64,000 nucleotides of DNA. It comes from Ignavibacteria bacterium (GTDB taxonomy: Bacteria; Bacteroidota; Ignavibacteria; UBA10030). The DNA lies in the NCBI GenBank assembly GCA_016873805.1, contig VGVZ01000005.1:106689-170688 (forward strand), in the 5' to 3' direction. The notes under the pieces were generated by a model. It did no database searches. It was not told the DNA's origin and saw only the letters and a list, made by a program, of their open reading frames with translations. Position numbers and translations under genes: made by a program. Shown here piece after piece: positions 10,257 to 21,300 of the stretch (the first letter of the stretch is position 1; each line of letters starts with the position of its first letter).

Positions 10257-10920
10257 TCCACTCCCAATCATCGTTGCGCCTTCCGTGCTTGCTTCGGATT
10301 TCGCGAATCTTCGTGAAAACCTCACCAGGATCGAGGCGGGGGGAGCGGAATGGGTCCATCTTGACGTCATGGATGGGCATTTTGTCCCGAATATCACGTT
10401 CGGCCCGCCTGTCATTCGATCGATTCGGAAGCATTCAACGCTTGTGTTTGATACACACCTGATGATTGAGGAACCGGATCGGTATCTTGGTGCTTTTCGT
10501 GCGGCTGGGGCTGACATTATCACGGTGCATCAGGAAGTTTGTCCGAACCTGGAGCGCACGATCGCGAAAATCAAGGGACTGGGAGCGAAGACTGGCGTGG
10601 CAATTAATCCTGCCACATCGGTGGACGTTCTCGAGGAGTTTCTCCACGACCTCGATCTTGTTCTTGTCATGTCCGTACATCCGGGCTTTGGCGGTCAGGA
10701 ATTCATGAAGGAATCGATTGACAAGATCTCGCGGTTGCGCCGGCTGATTGATCATGCGCATCTTTCGGTCCATCTTGAAGTAGATGGCGGGATTGATGCG
10801 CGGACAGCAGGCCAGGTGGTGGCCGCGGGGGCGAACGTGCTTGTTGCGGGGACGGCCATCTTTGGCCACCCCTCGCCGGAGAGAGCCGTTCGGGAATTGA
10901 GGGAAGCGGCAATGAGCTAG
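10246..10920 (+). CDS. rpe: Ribulose-phosphate 3-epimerase
   Basis: IIVAPSVLASDFANL, GAEWVHLDVMDGHFVPNITFGPPV, MSVHPGFGGQEF. GTG start at 10246 overlaps the PASTA gene end; the ORF track start at 10102 is too far upstream. Confidence 0.95.
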   Translation: MSTNPLPIIVAPSVLASDFANLRENLTRIEAGGAEWVHLDVMDGHFVPNITFGPPVIRSIRKHSTLVFDTHLMIEEPDRYLGAFRAAGADIITVHQEVCPNLERTIAKIKGLGAKTGVAINPATSVDVLEEFLHDLDLVLVMSVHPGFGGQEFMKESIDKISRLRRLIDHAHLSVHLEVDGGIDARTAGQVVAAGANVLVAGTAIFGHPSPERAVRELREAAMS

Positions 10921-10961
10921 CGTGATAGGGTGCAGCAAGGAATTGTGGAAGGATGTTCTCG

Positions 10962-10995
10962 ATGCCCGTGGGTGCCACACCCGCGGGCATTTTTT
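10962..10995 (+). terminator. Rho-independent terminator after rpe
   Basis: ATGCCCGTGGGTG…CACCCGCGGGCAT stem followed by TTTTTT. Confidence 0.85.
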
Positions 10996-11010
10996 GTTGA
11001 AAAATACCTC

Positions 11011-11041
11011 TTGACAAAGTCGCATGATGAGCTTATATTTG
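11011..11041 (+). promoter_or_regulatory. Promoter upstream of the Lrp/AsnC regulator
   Basis: TTGACA (11011-11016), 17-nt spacer, TATATT(TG) (11034-), 60 nt upstream of the ATG. Fits sigma70 consensus and the Bacteroidota TAnnTTTG -10. Confidence 0.7.
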
Positions 11042-11100
11042 TAGCCACGGAGCTGTTTCAACCTTAATTAGTAAGGTCAGTATACAAGAAGACCGACATT

Positions 11101-11571
11101 ATGAAACCACACGCGCTTGATGAGATTGACGTGAAATTGTTGGAGGTTCTGCAGGAGGATGGAAGAACGAAACGGAACGAATTGGCCGAAATCGTCGGGC
11201 TCTCCCTTCCGGCGGTGAGCGAGCGCCTGCGAAAACTCGAAGAGTCGGGATACATCCTCGGATACGCCGCCAGGTTAGATCACAAAATGCTGAGCCGGGA
11301 TGTGACGGCGTTCATCCTTGTGACCGTAGATTCATCGAAGCATTTCTCGTCGTTTGTCGAGAACGTCCATCATCACGATGAAATCCTCGAATGCCACGCA
11401 ATCACCGGCGATGGAACGCATCTGCTGAAAGTGCGTACCTACAATACGGCCTCACTCGAAAAAATGCTTGCAAGGATACAGTCGTGGAACGGTGTCGCAA
11501 AAACAACCACGAGCGTGGTGCTCTCGAGCACCAAAGAGACATTGCGATTGAAACTCAATAAACCGAAATAA
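11101..11571 (+). CDS. Lrp/AsnC family transcriptional regulator
   Basis: [50 protein letters not shown] plus RAM domain. Confidence 0.92.
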   Translation: MKPHALDEIDVKLLEVLQEDGRTKRNELAEIVGLSLPAVSERLRKLEESGYILGYAARLDHKMLSRDVTAFILVTVDSSKHFSSFVENVHHHDEILECHAITGDGTHLLKVRTYNTASLEKMLARIQSWNGVAKTTTSVVLSSTKETLRLKLNKPK

Positions 11572-11597
11572 TCACTCAAAGAGAGGGAGAGACGTTC

Positions 11598-13034
11598 ATG
11601 TCTACCGAAACAAAATCGCTGCCAGGTGTTGCGGAGGTTTTGGACATCATCAAATCGAATGATGTCAAAGTGATTGATCTGAAGTTCTGCGATCTGCTGG
11701 GACAATGGCAGCATTTTTCGCTCACCGCCAAGGAGTTCACCGGCGAGATCTTCGAAGAAGGGATGGGCTTTGACGGATCAAGTATCAGGGGTTTCCAGAA
11801 GATCCACGAGAGCGACATGATTCTCTTCCCCGATCCGAGTTCTGCGTTCCTTGACCCGTTTACCCAGGTTCCGACACTCAGTCTGACATGCGACATCGCA
11901 GATCCAATCACCAGAGAGAGCTATGCACGAGATCCACGGAACGTAGCCAAACGTGCCGAGAATTATTTGAAGTCTTCCGGGATCGCAGATACCGCATTCT
12001 TCGGACCAGAACCGGAGTTCTTCATCCTCGATCATATTCGGTACGACCAATCGCACCATTTCGGATACTACTACATCGATTCCGAGGAAGGATTCTGGAA
12101 CAGCGGCAGCAACGGCACGCAGAACCTCGGTCACAAACCGCGCTACAAGGAAGGGTACTTCCCGACATCACCAATCGACACGCTCCAGGATCTCCGAACA
12201 GATATGGTTCTGACGCTCGAAGCCGTGGGGATCAATGTCGAGGTACACCATCATGAAGTGGCCACCGCGGGGCAGACCGAAATCGATATGCGCCGGGACA
12301 CGCTCACCAAAATGGCGGACAACTTCCTGGTGTACAAGTACGTGACGAAGAATGTCGCGAAGAAACATGGCAAAACGGTTACCTTCATGGCCAAGCCGAT
12401 TTACGGCGACAACGGATCGGGCATGCACGTTCACCAGAGTCTCTGGAAAGGAGGAAAGCCCCTTTTCTCCGGCAACGGCTATGCCGGACTGAGCGAGATG
12501 GCACTCTACTACATTGGGGGGATTCTGAAGCACGCTCCCGCCCTCTGTGCGATTTCCAACCCGACAACGAATTCCTACAAACGGCTTGTCCCCGGGTATG
12601 AAGCGCCTGTCAATTTGGCTTATTCTCAGCGGAATCGGTCCGCCGCCGTCCGGATCCCAATGTACTCGTCAAATCCGAAGGCAAAGCGGATCGAGTTTCG
12701 ATGTCCCGACCCAATGTGCAATCCGTATCTCGCGTTCGCGGCCATGATGATGGCGGGGATCGATGGAATCATCAACAAGATTCATCCGGGCAATCCTCTC
12801 GACAAAGACATTTACGATATGCCTCCCGAGGAACTCCGGGACGTGCCGTCGACTCCCGGTTCGCTCGAAGAGGCTCTCAACGCCCTTGCCGATGATCATG
12901 AGTTCATGCTGCGCGGCGATGTGTTCAGCGAAGACTTGATCAAGACATGGATCGAATACAAGATGGCGAAAGAGGTGAAACCGATGCAGCTCCGACCACA
13001 CCCGTACGAGTTCGTTCTCTACTATGATGTGTGA
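11598..13034 (+). CDS. glnA: Glutamine synthetase, type I
   Basis: [69 protein letters not shown] motifs. Confidence 0.97.
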   Translation: MSTETKSLPGVAEVLDIIKSNDVKVIDLKFCDLLGQWQHFSLTAKEFTGEIFEEGMGFDGSSIRGFQKIHESDMILFPDPSSAFLDPFTQVPTLSLTCDIADPITRESYARDPRNVAKRAENYLKSSGIADTAFFGPEPEFFILDHIRYDQSHHFGYYYIDSEEGFWNSGSNGTQNLGHKPRYKEGYFPTSPIDTLQDLRTDMVLTLEAVGINVEVHHHEVATAGQTEIDMRRDTLTKMADNFLVYKYVTKNVAKKHGKTVTFMAKPIYGDNGSGMHVHQSLWKGGKPLFSGNGYAGLSEMALYYIGGILKHAPALCAISNPTTNSYKRLVPGYEAPVNLAYSQRNRSAAVRIPMYSSNPKAKRIEFRCPDPMCNPYLAFAAMMMAGIDGIINKIHPGNPLDKDIYDMPPEELRDVPSTPGSLEEALNALADDHEFMLRGDVFSEDLIKTWIEYKMAKEVKPMQLRPHPYEFVLYYDV

Positions 13035-13065
13035 TACGGTATCGGGGTGATGAGGCAAACGAGAT

Positions 13066-13095
13066 CCCGTCCCGATTGTTCTCGGGGCGGGTTTC
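13066..13095 (+). terminator. Rho-independent terminator after glnA
   Basis: CCCGTCCCGA-TTGTTC-TCGGGGCGGGTTT hairpin. Confidence 0.6.
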
Positions 13096-13163
13096 TTGTT
13101 TTCAGGCGATTTCTTGCATTTCACCGCGCTTCTGGCTATTTTCTTTCCGCAGTTCCTTCCCTT

Positions 13164-13946
13164 ATGGACTATACGCGCATCAAATACGAGGTTGATCAAC
13201 GCGTCTGCACGATCTCGCTGAGCCGCCCCGAGAAGCGAAACGCTTTCGACGACAAGATGGTGGCCGAGCTCACCACAGCCTTTTACCAGGCCCAGAAGGA
13301 TTCGAAATCAAAGGTTATACTTCTCAAGGGGGAAGGCGATGCCTTTTGCGCGGGGGCCGATCTGGCGTACCTGCAACGCATTTCGAAGTTCGACTTCAAT
13401 CAGAACCAGGAAGACTCATCGAGCTTGATGAAGCTCTTGCTGCAGATCTACTCAAACCGGAAGCCGGTCATTGCCGTCGTTCGTGGGCCTGCGATCGCCG
13501 GCGGGTGTGGTCTGGCGACCGTGTGCGATATCATCGTGGCCTCGAAGGAGACCGCGATGTTCGGTTACACGGAAGTACGGATTGGCTTCATCCCTGCCTT
13601 GGTGATGGTGTTTCTCGTTCGAAGAATTGGGGAGGGACGTGCGCGTGAGTTGGCGTTGCGCGGGAATCTCCTCACGGCCGATGAAGCATACACCATCGGC
13701 CTGGTCAATCATGTTGTACCCGAAACAGAACTCGACAAGCGCGCACAGGAACTCGCCCAGGAGCTGATCAAGAAATCGAGTGCCTCATCGATGGGCTTGA
13801 TCAAGGAACTCATCGCGAGAATCCATGGAATGTCGACAAGCGACGCGCTTGACTATGCGGCGAATCTGAACGCTCTGACGCGCATGACCGACGACTGCAA
13901 AAAGGGGATCGAGGCCTTCCTGAAGAAGGAGTCCATCAAATGGTAA
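13164..13946 (+). CDS. Enoyl-CoA hydratase/isomerase family protein
   Basis: ISLSRPEKRNAFDDKMVAEL, GEGDAFCAGADLAYL, IAGGCGLATVCDIIVAS; internal ATG at 13164 preferred. Confidence 0.92.
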   Translation: MDYTRIKYEVDQRVCTISLSRPEKRNAFDDKMVAELTTAFYQAQKDSKSKVILLKGEGDAFCAGADLAYLQRISKFDFNQNQEDSSSLMKLLLQIYSNRKPVIAVVRGPAIAGGCGLATVCDIIVASKETAMFGYTEVRIGFIPALVMVFLVRRIGEGRARELALRGNLLTADEAYTIGLVNHVVPETELDKRAQELAQELIKKSSASSMGLIKELIARIHGMSTSDALDYAANLNALTRMTDDCKKGIEAFLKKESIKW

Positions 13947-14485
13947 ACGAGCACAGCGGCATTCATCCTCTTGCCGCAAGCATCCGGAACATACCGGACT
14001 TTCCGAAGCCGGGAATTGTGTTCCGGGACATTACCACGCTTTGGAAAGATCCTTCTGCGTTCCGGGAGGTCGTCGAGATATTCGTTCGAAGATATCGTGG
14101 GGCGGGAATCGAGAAGATCGTCTGCGTGGAATCACGCGGATTCGTGTTTGGCGGGGCCCTCGCACAGGAACTCGGTGTCGGTCTGGTGCCCGTACGCAAG
14201 AAAGGAAAGCTTCCGTCGAAGACGATTCGAGCCCAATACGATCTGGAGTACGGAACGGACACGATCGAGATCCATGCGGATGCGATCACCCGGGGAGAGA
14301 AGATTCTGATCCATGATGATCTCCTGGCAACAGGGGGGACGATTCAGGCAACGTGTGAACTTGTCGAGCAGTTGGGAGGAACGATCGTCGAAATTGCTTT
14401 CCTCATGGAATTGAGTTTCCTCAAGGGACGGGATCGACTCAAGGGGAAAGAGATCTTTTCGATCATTCGCTATGATCACGAATAG
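13940..14485 (+). CDS. apt: Adenine phosphoribosyltransferase
   Basis: IRNIPDFPKPGIVFRDITTLWKDP, ESRGFVFGGALAQEL, ILIHDDLLATGGTIQA. Confidence 0.96.
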   Translation: MVNEHSGIHPLAASIRNIPDFPKPGIVFRDITTLWKDPSAFREVVEIFVRRYRGAGIEKIVCVESRGFVFGGALAQELGVGLVPVRKKGKLPSKTIRAQYDLEYGTDTIEIHADAITRGEKILIHDDLLATGGTIQATCELVEQLGGTIVEIAFLMELSFLKGRDRLKGKEIFSIIRYDHE

Positions 14486-14614
14486 TCTCGTCGCCGATAC
14501 CGAATCCAATTATCTTGATCAGCCCCAGCGGTGGGGCTGTTCGGTTTTCAGCGCAGGCGCAGAGGTCTTGCTCCACAAGACACAAGGCGATCCCGCCTCT
14601 TTATCGGAGAGAGC

Positions 14615-15994
14615 ATGAAATTCAAGACAATCATTGAGCCGTTCAAAATAAAATCGATCGAACCGATACGGTCTACCACGCCGGAGGAGCGCGCACAATA
14701 CCTGCGCGAGAGTCATTACAACGTCTTCTTGTTGAGAGCGGAAGACGTCTTGATCGATCTCCTCACCGACAGCGGAACGTCCGCCATGAGTTCTCACCAG
14801 TGGGCCGGAATCATGGATGGCGACGAAGCGTATGCGGGCTCGAAAAGCTTCTTTCGTTTTCAGCGGGTTGTCCAGGAATTGACAGGGATGAAGCATGTCA
14901 TCCCGACTCATCAGGGCCGGGCGGCGGAAAAAATTCTCTTCACGATCACCGGCGGGAGCGGCAAGTTGGTTCCCAACAACACACACTTTGACACGACACG
15001 AGCGAACGTGGAGTACAGCGGTGCTCAGGCCATCGACTTCCCGACGGCCGAAGGGCGTCAACCCGATGTGATCGCCGACTTCAAAGGAAACATCGACCTT
15101 GCGCAATTGGAACGATTTATCGAGGAACGGGGAAAAGAAAACATCCCCCTCTGCATGATTACGGTTACAAACAATTCAGGGGGCGGCCAGCCTGTCTCCA
15201 TGAGAAACATTCGTTCGGCAAAGGAGCTCTTATCAAAGTACGGCATTCCTCTCTTCCTTGATGCGTGCCGGTTTGCGGAAAATGCATTCTTCATCAAGAA
15301 GCGTGAACAGGGATACCACGACAAGACGGTACGAGAGATCGCCCGGGAAATGTTCTCGTATGCGGATGGATGCACGATGAGCGCGAAGAAGGATGGGCTT
15401 GTGAATATGGGAGGATTTCTCGCGTTGAACGACGATCACCTCGCATCCCAGGCACGGAACATCCTCATTGTGACGGAAGGCTTTCCCACATACGGAGGTT
15501 TGTCGGGACGTGACCTCGAAGCGATCGCCCAAGGACTGGAGGAGGTGCTCGACGAAAATTACTTGACCTATCGCATCCGATCGGTCGAGTACTTGGGGGA
15601 GAAACTTGTCGCAGCCGGCGTTCCGATTGTGCGCCCTCCCGGCGGGCATGCGGTCTATCTCGATGCCCGGGCGTTTGCGCCTCACATACCGCCTCACGAG
15701 TATCCGGGTCAGACGATTGTGTGTGAACTTTATCGACAGGGAGGAATCCGCGCCGTTGAGATTGGGAGTGTCATGTTTGGGAAGTACGATTCAACCGGAA
15801 ACCTCGTTTCTCCGGCGATGGAACTGGTACGGCTGGCGATTCCGCGTCGCGTCTATACCCAAAGTCATATCGATTATGTTTCTGAAGTCGTTCAAGCGGT
15901 CTTTGAGGGACGGAAGCGCCTTAAGGGCTACAAGATTATTGAGGAAGCGCCGATCCTTCGTCATTTCACTGCGAAGTTTGAGCCGATCATATAG
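14615..15994 (+). CDS. tnaA: Tryptophanase / beta-eliminating lyase (PLP-dependent)
   Basis: LLTDSGTSAMSSHQWAGIMDGDEAYAGS, PTHQGRAAEKILF, TNNSGGGQPVSM, DACRFAENAFFIKKREQGY, YADGCTMSAKKDGLVNMGG. HQGRAAEK and FAENA favour tryptophanase over tyrosine phenol-lyase. Confidence 0.85.
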   Translation: MKFKTIIEPFKIKSIEPIRSTTPEERAQYLRESHYNVFLLRAEDVLIDLLTDSGTSAMSSHQWAGIMDGDEAYAGSKSFFRFQRVVQELTGMKHVIPTHQGRAAEKILFTITGGSGKLVPNNTHFDTTRANVEYSGAQAIDFPTAEGRQPDVIADFKGNIDLAQLERFIEERGKENIPLCMITVTNNSGGGQPVSMRNIRSAKELLSKYGIPLFLDACRFAENAFFIKKREQGYHDKTVREIAREMFSYADGCTMSAKKDGLVNMGGFLALNDDHLASQARNILIVTEGFPTYGGLSGRDLEAIAQGLEEVLDENYLTYRIRSVEYLGEKLVAAGVPIVRPPGGHAVYLDARAFAPHIPPHEYPGQTIVCELYRQGGIRAVEIGSVMFGKYDSTGNLVSPAMELVRLAIPRRVYTQSHIDYVSEVVQAVFEGRKRLKGYKIIEEAPILRHFTAKFEPII

Positions 15995-16080
15995 TACCGC
16001 AATTCTCGAAGTGGCCGAATTCCTTTGCTTCGCGAGTACCTTCTTCATACATTGCGTCGGATTTTTGGAGCCCTGTTCGG

Positions 16081-16800
16081 ATGATCGTATGCCCGAGTTG
16101 CTCGACGGAGAACGAAGACCTTGCCGTCGTTTGTCGATCATGCAAGGGATACCTGCAGAACCGTGTCGTGAATCTGGATCTCTTCACGACAGTCTGGGGC
16201 ATCCTCGAATCTCCGCGATCTACATTTCGTCTTGTGGCGCTCTCGGAGCATAAGAACTATGCCCTCACCCTGCACGCCCTCTTCGGTATCGCCGTCATGT
16301 TCACGATCTTCTGGTATCTGCGGCTGGGTGAAGTCTTCGGAGGACTCCTGGAGACGTTGATTTGGGGATCGCTTGCCGGGATCGCAATGGGGCTGCTGGG
16401 CGCTCCGCTCCTCGCGCTCGGGTACGTTCTGATTGCGCGGTTGCTTGGAGGGACAGCGAGCTTTCGAAATTCCCTCGCTCTGGTTGCCTATGCATCAGTT
16501 CCCATTTGCCTGTCGCTGTTCACGGTTTTTCCTGTGGAACTGGTGACGTTCGGCATGTTTCTGTTCACGTCGAATCCGAGTCCTGCGGTCCTCAGTCCGG
16601 TTTCGTTCTATGTATTGGCCGGGCTGGATGCGATGTTGATGCTTTGGTCAATCATTCTGCTCGCCACGGCCACACGCACCGTTTCGAAATTGTCTTTTCC
16701 GAAATCTCTGGCGCATGTGATCGTACTTGGCGGGCTCTATGTGGGCGGTCTCATCCTCCTTGCGCCGCTCTTCGTACAGTTTTTCGTTCTCATCGCATAG
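16081..16800 (+). CDS. Yip1-like multispanning membrane protein with N-terminal zinc ribbon
   Basis: CPSCSTENEDLAVVCRSCKGYLQNRVVNLDLFTTVWGILESPRSTFR followed by about five TM helices. Confidence 0.75.
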   Translation: MIVCPSCSTENEDLAVVCRSCKGYLQNRVVNLDLFTTVWGILESPRSTFRLVALSEHKNYALTLHALFGIAVMFTIFWYLRLGEVFGGLLETLIWGSLAGIAMGLLGAPLLALGYVLIARLLGGTASFRNSLALVAYASVPICLSLFTVFPVELVTFGMFLFTSNPSPAVLSPVSFYVLAGLDAMLMLWSIILLATATRTVSKLSFPKSLAHVIVLGGLYVGGLILLAPLFVQFFVLIA

Positions 16801-16810
16801 GGTGACGGAA

Positions 16811-17206
16811 ATGGGAAGAGGTTTTCAGCTCTCGCGGGAAGAATTCGAAGAGATTGCGCAGCGCGCGTTCGACAGTCTGCCCGAAAGCATCACACACGAG
16901 ATTGATAATGTGCACATCGTAGTGGAGGATTATCCCCCGGAACATGCGACGCGAGGGAGAGATCAGGACAAGCGATCGCTTCTCGGACTGTATGAAGGAG
17001 TCCCGCTGACGCATCGGGGCACATGGTACGGCGCAAGCCCAACGCCGCCCGACAAGATTTCCTTGTACAAGCGGAACATTGAGTCTGTGTGCCGATCGCG
17101 AGCGGAAATCGAGAGGAGAATTACGGAAGTGTTGTTTCACGAAATCGGTCATCACTTCGGCATGAGCGAGGACGAGGTGCGCGCGGCATTGAAGGACTAT
17201 CTCTAG
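16811..17206 (+). CDS. Metallopeptidase family protein (small zincin-like, PF06262-type)
   Basis: FDSLPESITHEIDNVHIVVEDYPP… and VLFHEIGHHFGMSEDEV (HExxH…). Confidence 0.87.
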   Translation: MGRGFQLSREEFEEIAQRAFDSLPESITHEIDNVHIVVEDYPPEHATRGRDQDKRSLLGLYEGVPLTHRGTWYGASPTPPDKISLYKRNIESVCRSRAEIERRITEVLFHEIGHHFGMSEDEVRAALKDYL

Positions 17207-17240
17207 GCCGATACTCAACCATTCATTCGGAAGGAAGCCG

Positions 17241-17541
17241 TATGCCCGGTGTCATTTTGCAGATCTCGTACGAAATCGATGAACAGAGACGGGAAGACTA
17301 TTTGCGGCTGGTCAAGGAAATGAAAGAGCATTTTACAGCTGTGCGTGGGAAACAATATTCGGTTTACGAACTTCGAGGAAAGCCGAATTCCTTCGTCGAG
17401 CAGTTTGTCTGTGGCTCTGTAGAAGAATATGAGGCGCTTGATGACAATCTCGACGAAAAGAGTGAAGAGCTGGTCAATAGGTTGGAAACACTGTTGAAGA
17501 ACGGCAAGGCCAGGTATCAGACACTGGTAGAACCCGGATAG
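17241..17541 (+). CDS. Small protein with ABM-like (antibiotic biosynthesis monooxygenase-like) fold, unknown function
   Basis: MPGVILQISYEIDEQRREDYLRLVKEMKEHFTAVRGKQYSVYEL…; ATG 17241, the upstream extension in the ORF track is unlikely. Confidence 0.55.
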
Positions 17542-17616
17542 GTTCTGGGCGCGGACTCTGCCCGACCAGCCGGGCCTTGCGCTTTGAATAAGGCGAGCGC
17601 GCCTTGGAAGTAAGCC

Positions 17617-18135
17617 ATGCGGTATTGGTGCTCAGCAATATTTCTGATTGTTCTCCTCTCCTGCTGCATTCCCTCTTGCGCAGATTTAGTCAATTCTGAA
17701 CCGGCGATTCATGAAGCCGCATTGAGGCATATTCCCATTTTTTATGCACGCGTGGAGGGAGAGCAGTGGGTTGCGGGGGGTGTGACTGAGGAACCGGCGG
17801 CAACAGCGAGGTACGGCGGGTTGAATCTGCAGATCATCGGAAAGAGGCGGAAAGCGGAAGCGAACTCGCTCGAACAAATCCTTCTGGAGATGGTGAACAT
17901 CTCGAAACCTGGAACCTACCGTCTTGGAATCCTGCCCCGAGCTGATGGTGTTGGATTTTTTCTCAGGAATGATACGGCAATTTTTAGAACCCAGGAGACA
18001 ACGGTGGGAACAGTCACTATCGATCTCTTCGATCACACGAACAGAAGAGTGGCGGGGACATTTGAGTTTGACGCAGAAGGCCAACGGAGTGCGAGCATTG
18101 CCATTCGTGAAGGAAGATATGATGTGAGGTGGTAG
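17617..18135 (+). CDS. Exported/lipoprotein-like hypothetical protein
   Basis: Signal peptide-like N-terminus MRYWCSAIFLIVLLSCCIPSC; beta-rich remainder. Confidence 0.55.
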   Translation: MRYWCSAIFLIVLLSCCIPSCADLVNSEPAIHEAALRHIPIFYARVEGEQWVAGGVTEEPAATARYGGLNLQIIGKRRKAEANSLEQILLEMVNISKPGTYRLGILPRADGVGFFLRNDTAIFRTQETTVGTVTIDLFDHTNRRVAGTFEFDAEGQRSASIAIREGRYDVRW

Positions 18136-18173
18136 GCGAGCGTTGACAACGTATGGCAGGGCAGTAAAGGAAA

Positions 18174-18198
18174 TCCCGACGCGAAGTCGGGACTTTTC
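18174..18198 (+). terminator. Terminator-like hairpin
   Basis: TCCCGAC-GCGAA-GTCGGGA followed by CTTTTCTTT. Confidence 0.6.
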
Positions 18199-18252
18199 TT
18201 TGCGATGCTGGCAGCGGCGAATGAACGTCGCGCAACCGGCTCATGTCTCAAC

Positions 18253-18289
18253 AAAAAAGGCCGCCTCTCCGTTTGGAAAGGCGGCCTTC
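18253..18289 (-). terminator. Rho-independent terminator of the TonB-dependent receptor gene
   Basis: On the minus strand AAGGCCGCCTTTCC…GGAGAGGCGGCCTTTTTT. Confidence 0.8.
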
Positions 18290-18302
18290 GTACAACGGGA
18301 TA

Positions 18303-21300
18303 CTAGTTTTTCGTATAGCGAATGCTGAGCATGATCTGGTAGACATCGAATACCGAGGCCGTAGGCTCGAATGTCTTTGACATCAACTCGCCTCCGATTT
18401 CCCGCAGTCGATAGAGGGCACGGCCCTGGGCATCGACGCTGCGGAAAATCAATGGCTGATTGTGCACGAGACGCTGTCCGGCACCCCACTTCTTGTTGAT
18501 CAGGTTGCCGACGTTGAGAACGTCTGCCCTGACCTGGATGGCGTTTCGGTGTCCAAAGATTTCCGCGAAGATCTCTTGAGCAACGCTCAGATCCATTCTG
18601 TACACCATCGGCAGGAAGACGGCATTGCGTTCGACGTACTTGCCCCTGTTGGCGTTCAAGTACTTATCCTGCTGGATGTACTTCTCCCACGCCTCAGCCT
18701 GTTGCGCAGCGGTAAAGGTTTTTGCCGAGGGGGTCGTGATGCTGTACGTCTCGAAGTTCATCTCGGACGTGTTGCGCGGGATATAGATCAGGTCGTTGCT
18801 GGTGCCACCATCTCCATTGAGGTCACCGGAGAACGTATAGCTCGTATTGCCGATGGTGCGGGCCTCATAGATGAGGGAGAGCGTGGTGGCTCCGAAATTG
18901 AAGTATTCCTGGCGATAGCTCAGAGCGCCGATAAATCTGTGTCCTGGTGAATTGATCGAGAACCCAACGCCGGGCTTGTTCGGATTTCCAGGATGCTGAT
19001 TGTTGTTCCAGGAGCCGAATGCGATGGAACCGGGATCAACTGTGTTCCTCGCCTCGCCGTAATTATAGGCGATCTTTCCGAAGAATCCCGCACTGAATGG
19101 TTTTTCCAGGGCGAACGACGCGTTCCAATAGTAGCCCACATTCTGATTCTTGAGCACGATGGCATTATCGATCTTTGCGTTGATGCGATTCGAGGTTGTC
19201 CAACGTCCCCGATTATCGGCACCGCTGAAGCTCGTATTGGCGGGCGCCAGGTTCGCGTTGATGTAGTAAATGCCGTTCACATCGCGGTCGTAGAGGAATT
19301 CAGCGGTCGCAACCAGACCAAACGGGAGTTGCTGATCGACGGCGAAATTGTTTCTCCAGATCTGCGGAAATCTGAAGTTAGGATCTGTGAAAGCGAGCTC
19401 GTAGCTTGCAGCCGGAGCGCCGGTGACCGTGGCTGGTTTGTACTTGTTGATGTTCGGATTGAAGGGTCTGGCTCTTGTGTTGTCAAGACGCTCGAATCCG
19501 GTCAGTACACCGTTATTGCCAACCTGATTGGAGATCCAAACGTACGCAGGGCGAGCCGTGAAGATGCCCGAGCCGCCGCGCACTTGCGTGCTTCGGTTTC
19601 CAAACACGTCCCAGTTAAATCCGAAACGGGGTGACCAGAGAATGTTCGGATCTGGCATCTTACTGGTGGAGTATTTCACCGTGTTGCCATCCTCGTCGCG
19701 GAATGACATCCCATCGACTTCGGCATTCTTGAAACCAGTGTCGCCAAAGAACGGAACATCAAGTCGCAATCCAAACGTGAGCCGCAGATCCTTTGTGACC
19801 TGCCACTCGTCCTGGGCATAGGCGCCGAGATAGGTGACTTCGAGGGGCTGGATCGGCTTTTCCTGACCGGGGATGTTGGACCAGCGAACCTGGAATCGAC
19901 GCAGCGTGATTGGTGATGTGGTCAAGTTGGGATTGGCAAGATAGGCGTTCGCATCGGTATAGAAGTCAGTCAGAGAGCTGTAGACGTAGACACTCTGGGA
20001 ACCCGGGAAGAAGACGTTCTCGGATTCGTACATCTCTGCGCTCACGCCAAGTGTGATGTAGTGATTGGCTCTGTAGATCGTCAGGTTGTTCTGAAGCTGA
20101 TAGCTCCCGTACCGGAGCTCGTTGTTCGGCGTAAACGGCTCGAAACCGAAGGAGGTATACACCGAACCTGCCGAGAGGACATCCACGAACGGGAACATGG
20201 CTCCTTTGTACGACCGGCTCTCATCACTGTAGTTGTAGCCGATGACCAGGTTGTTTGCCATCCCGTCGCCGATGATGGAGTTCCACTCACCAACGATTGA
20301 GCGAATATTCTCCATGATCCCGTAGTTCGAGTTTCGGAAGTTCAGTCCGGTCGTGACCCCCCGGCGTGTTCCAAATCCGAGCGACGAGGAGTTCGACACG
20401 AGCACATCTGTATCGGAATCGAGGTGGATGTATCGCACGCTGACCTTGTTCCGGTCATCCAGGTTGTAGTCGAGACGAACGAGGAACTTGAGAGCGGGCG
20501 TCTCGAAATCGTACCCCTGATACGGCCCCGTTTCATAGTTGAAGTTCGTCTTCAGATAACTGCTGAGCTGGTTCAGATCGGATGCCAGAACGCGGGTGAT
20601 ATTGCCGCTGACAGTCTGACCACCGGTGTTCGCGAGGAAGGTTGTGCCGGGAAAGGTCGTTGATTCATCCTCATAGCTCACGAAGAAGAACAATTTGTTC
20701 TTGATGATCGGACCGCCAAGGCGGAGACCGAGCTGGTTGAACTTAAACGTGCCCGGACTGTAGGTGAGATCGCCGGCTTTCGTTCCGACGAGACCCTGGT
20801 GACGACGTTGATAGTATGCGGAACCGGCGAACTCGTTTGTTCCACTCCTCGTGACAGTGTTGACACCGGCGCCGACGAAGTTGCCTTGGCGGACGTCAAA
20901 CGGTGCGATGTTCACCTGGACCTGTTCGATCGCATCCAAAGAAATCGGGGAAACGTTTGTGCGTCCACCCGGCTCTCCGGCAAGTCCAAATGAATTGTTG
21001 AAGTACGAACCGTCAACAGTCGTGTTGTTCAGGCGGTTGTCCTGACCCGCGAACGAAGAACCGCTTGCTTGCGGAGTCAACCGCGTGAAATCAGAAATCC
21101 TGCGGGAGATCGTCGGCATCGATTCGATGACCTGTTTGCCAACCGAGGTTCCTGCGCCGGTGCGCGCCGCACTCATCAGTGCACTGCGCTCAGCCGTCAC
21201 GACGACTTCTCCGGCGAGAATCGCCTGCTCCGCCAGCTGAAAATCCTGCCTCAGGTTCTGCGAGAGTTGAAGATAGATGTCTCCAACTTCCTGTTTCGCA

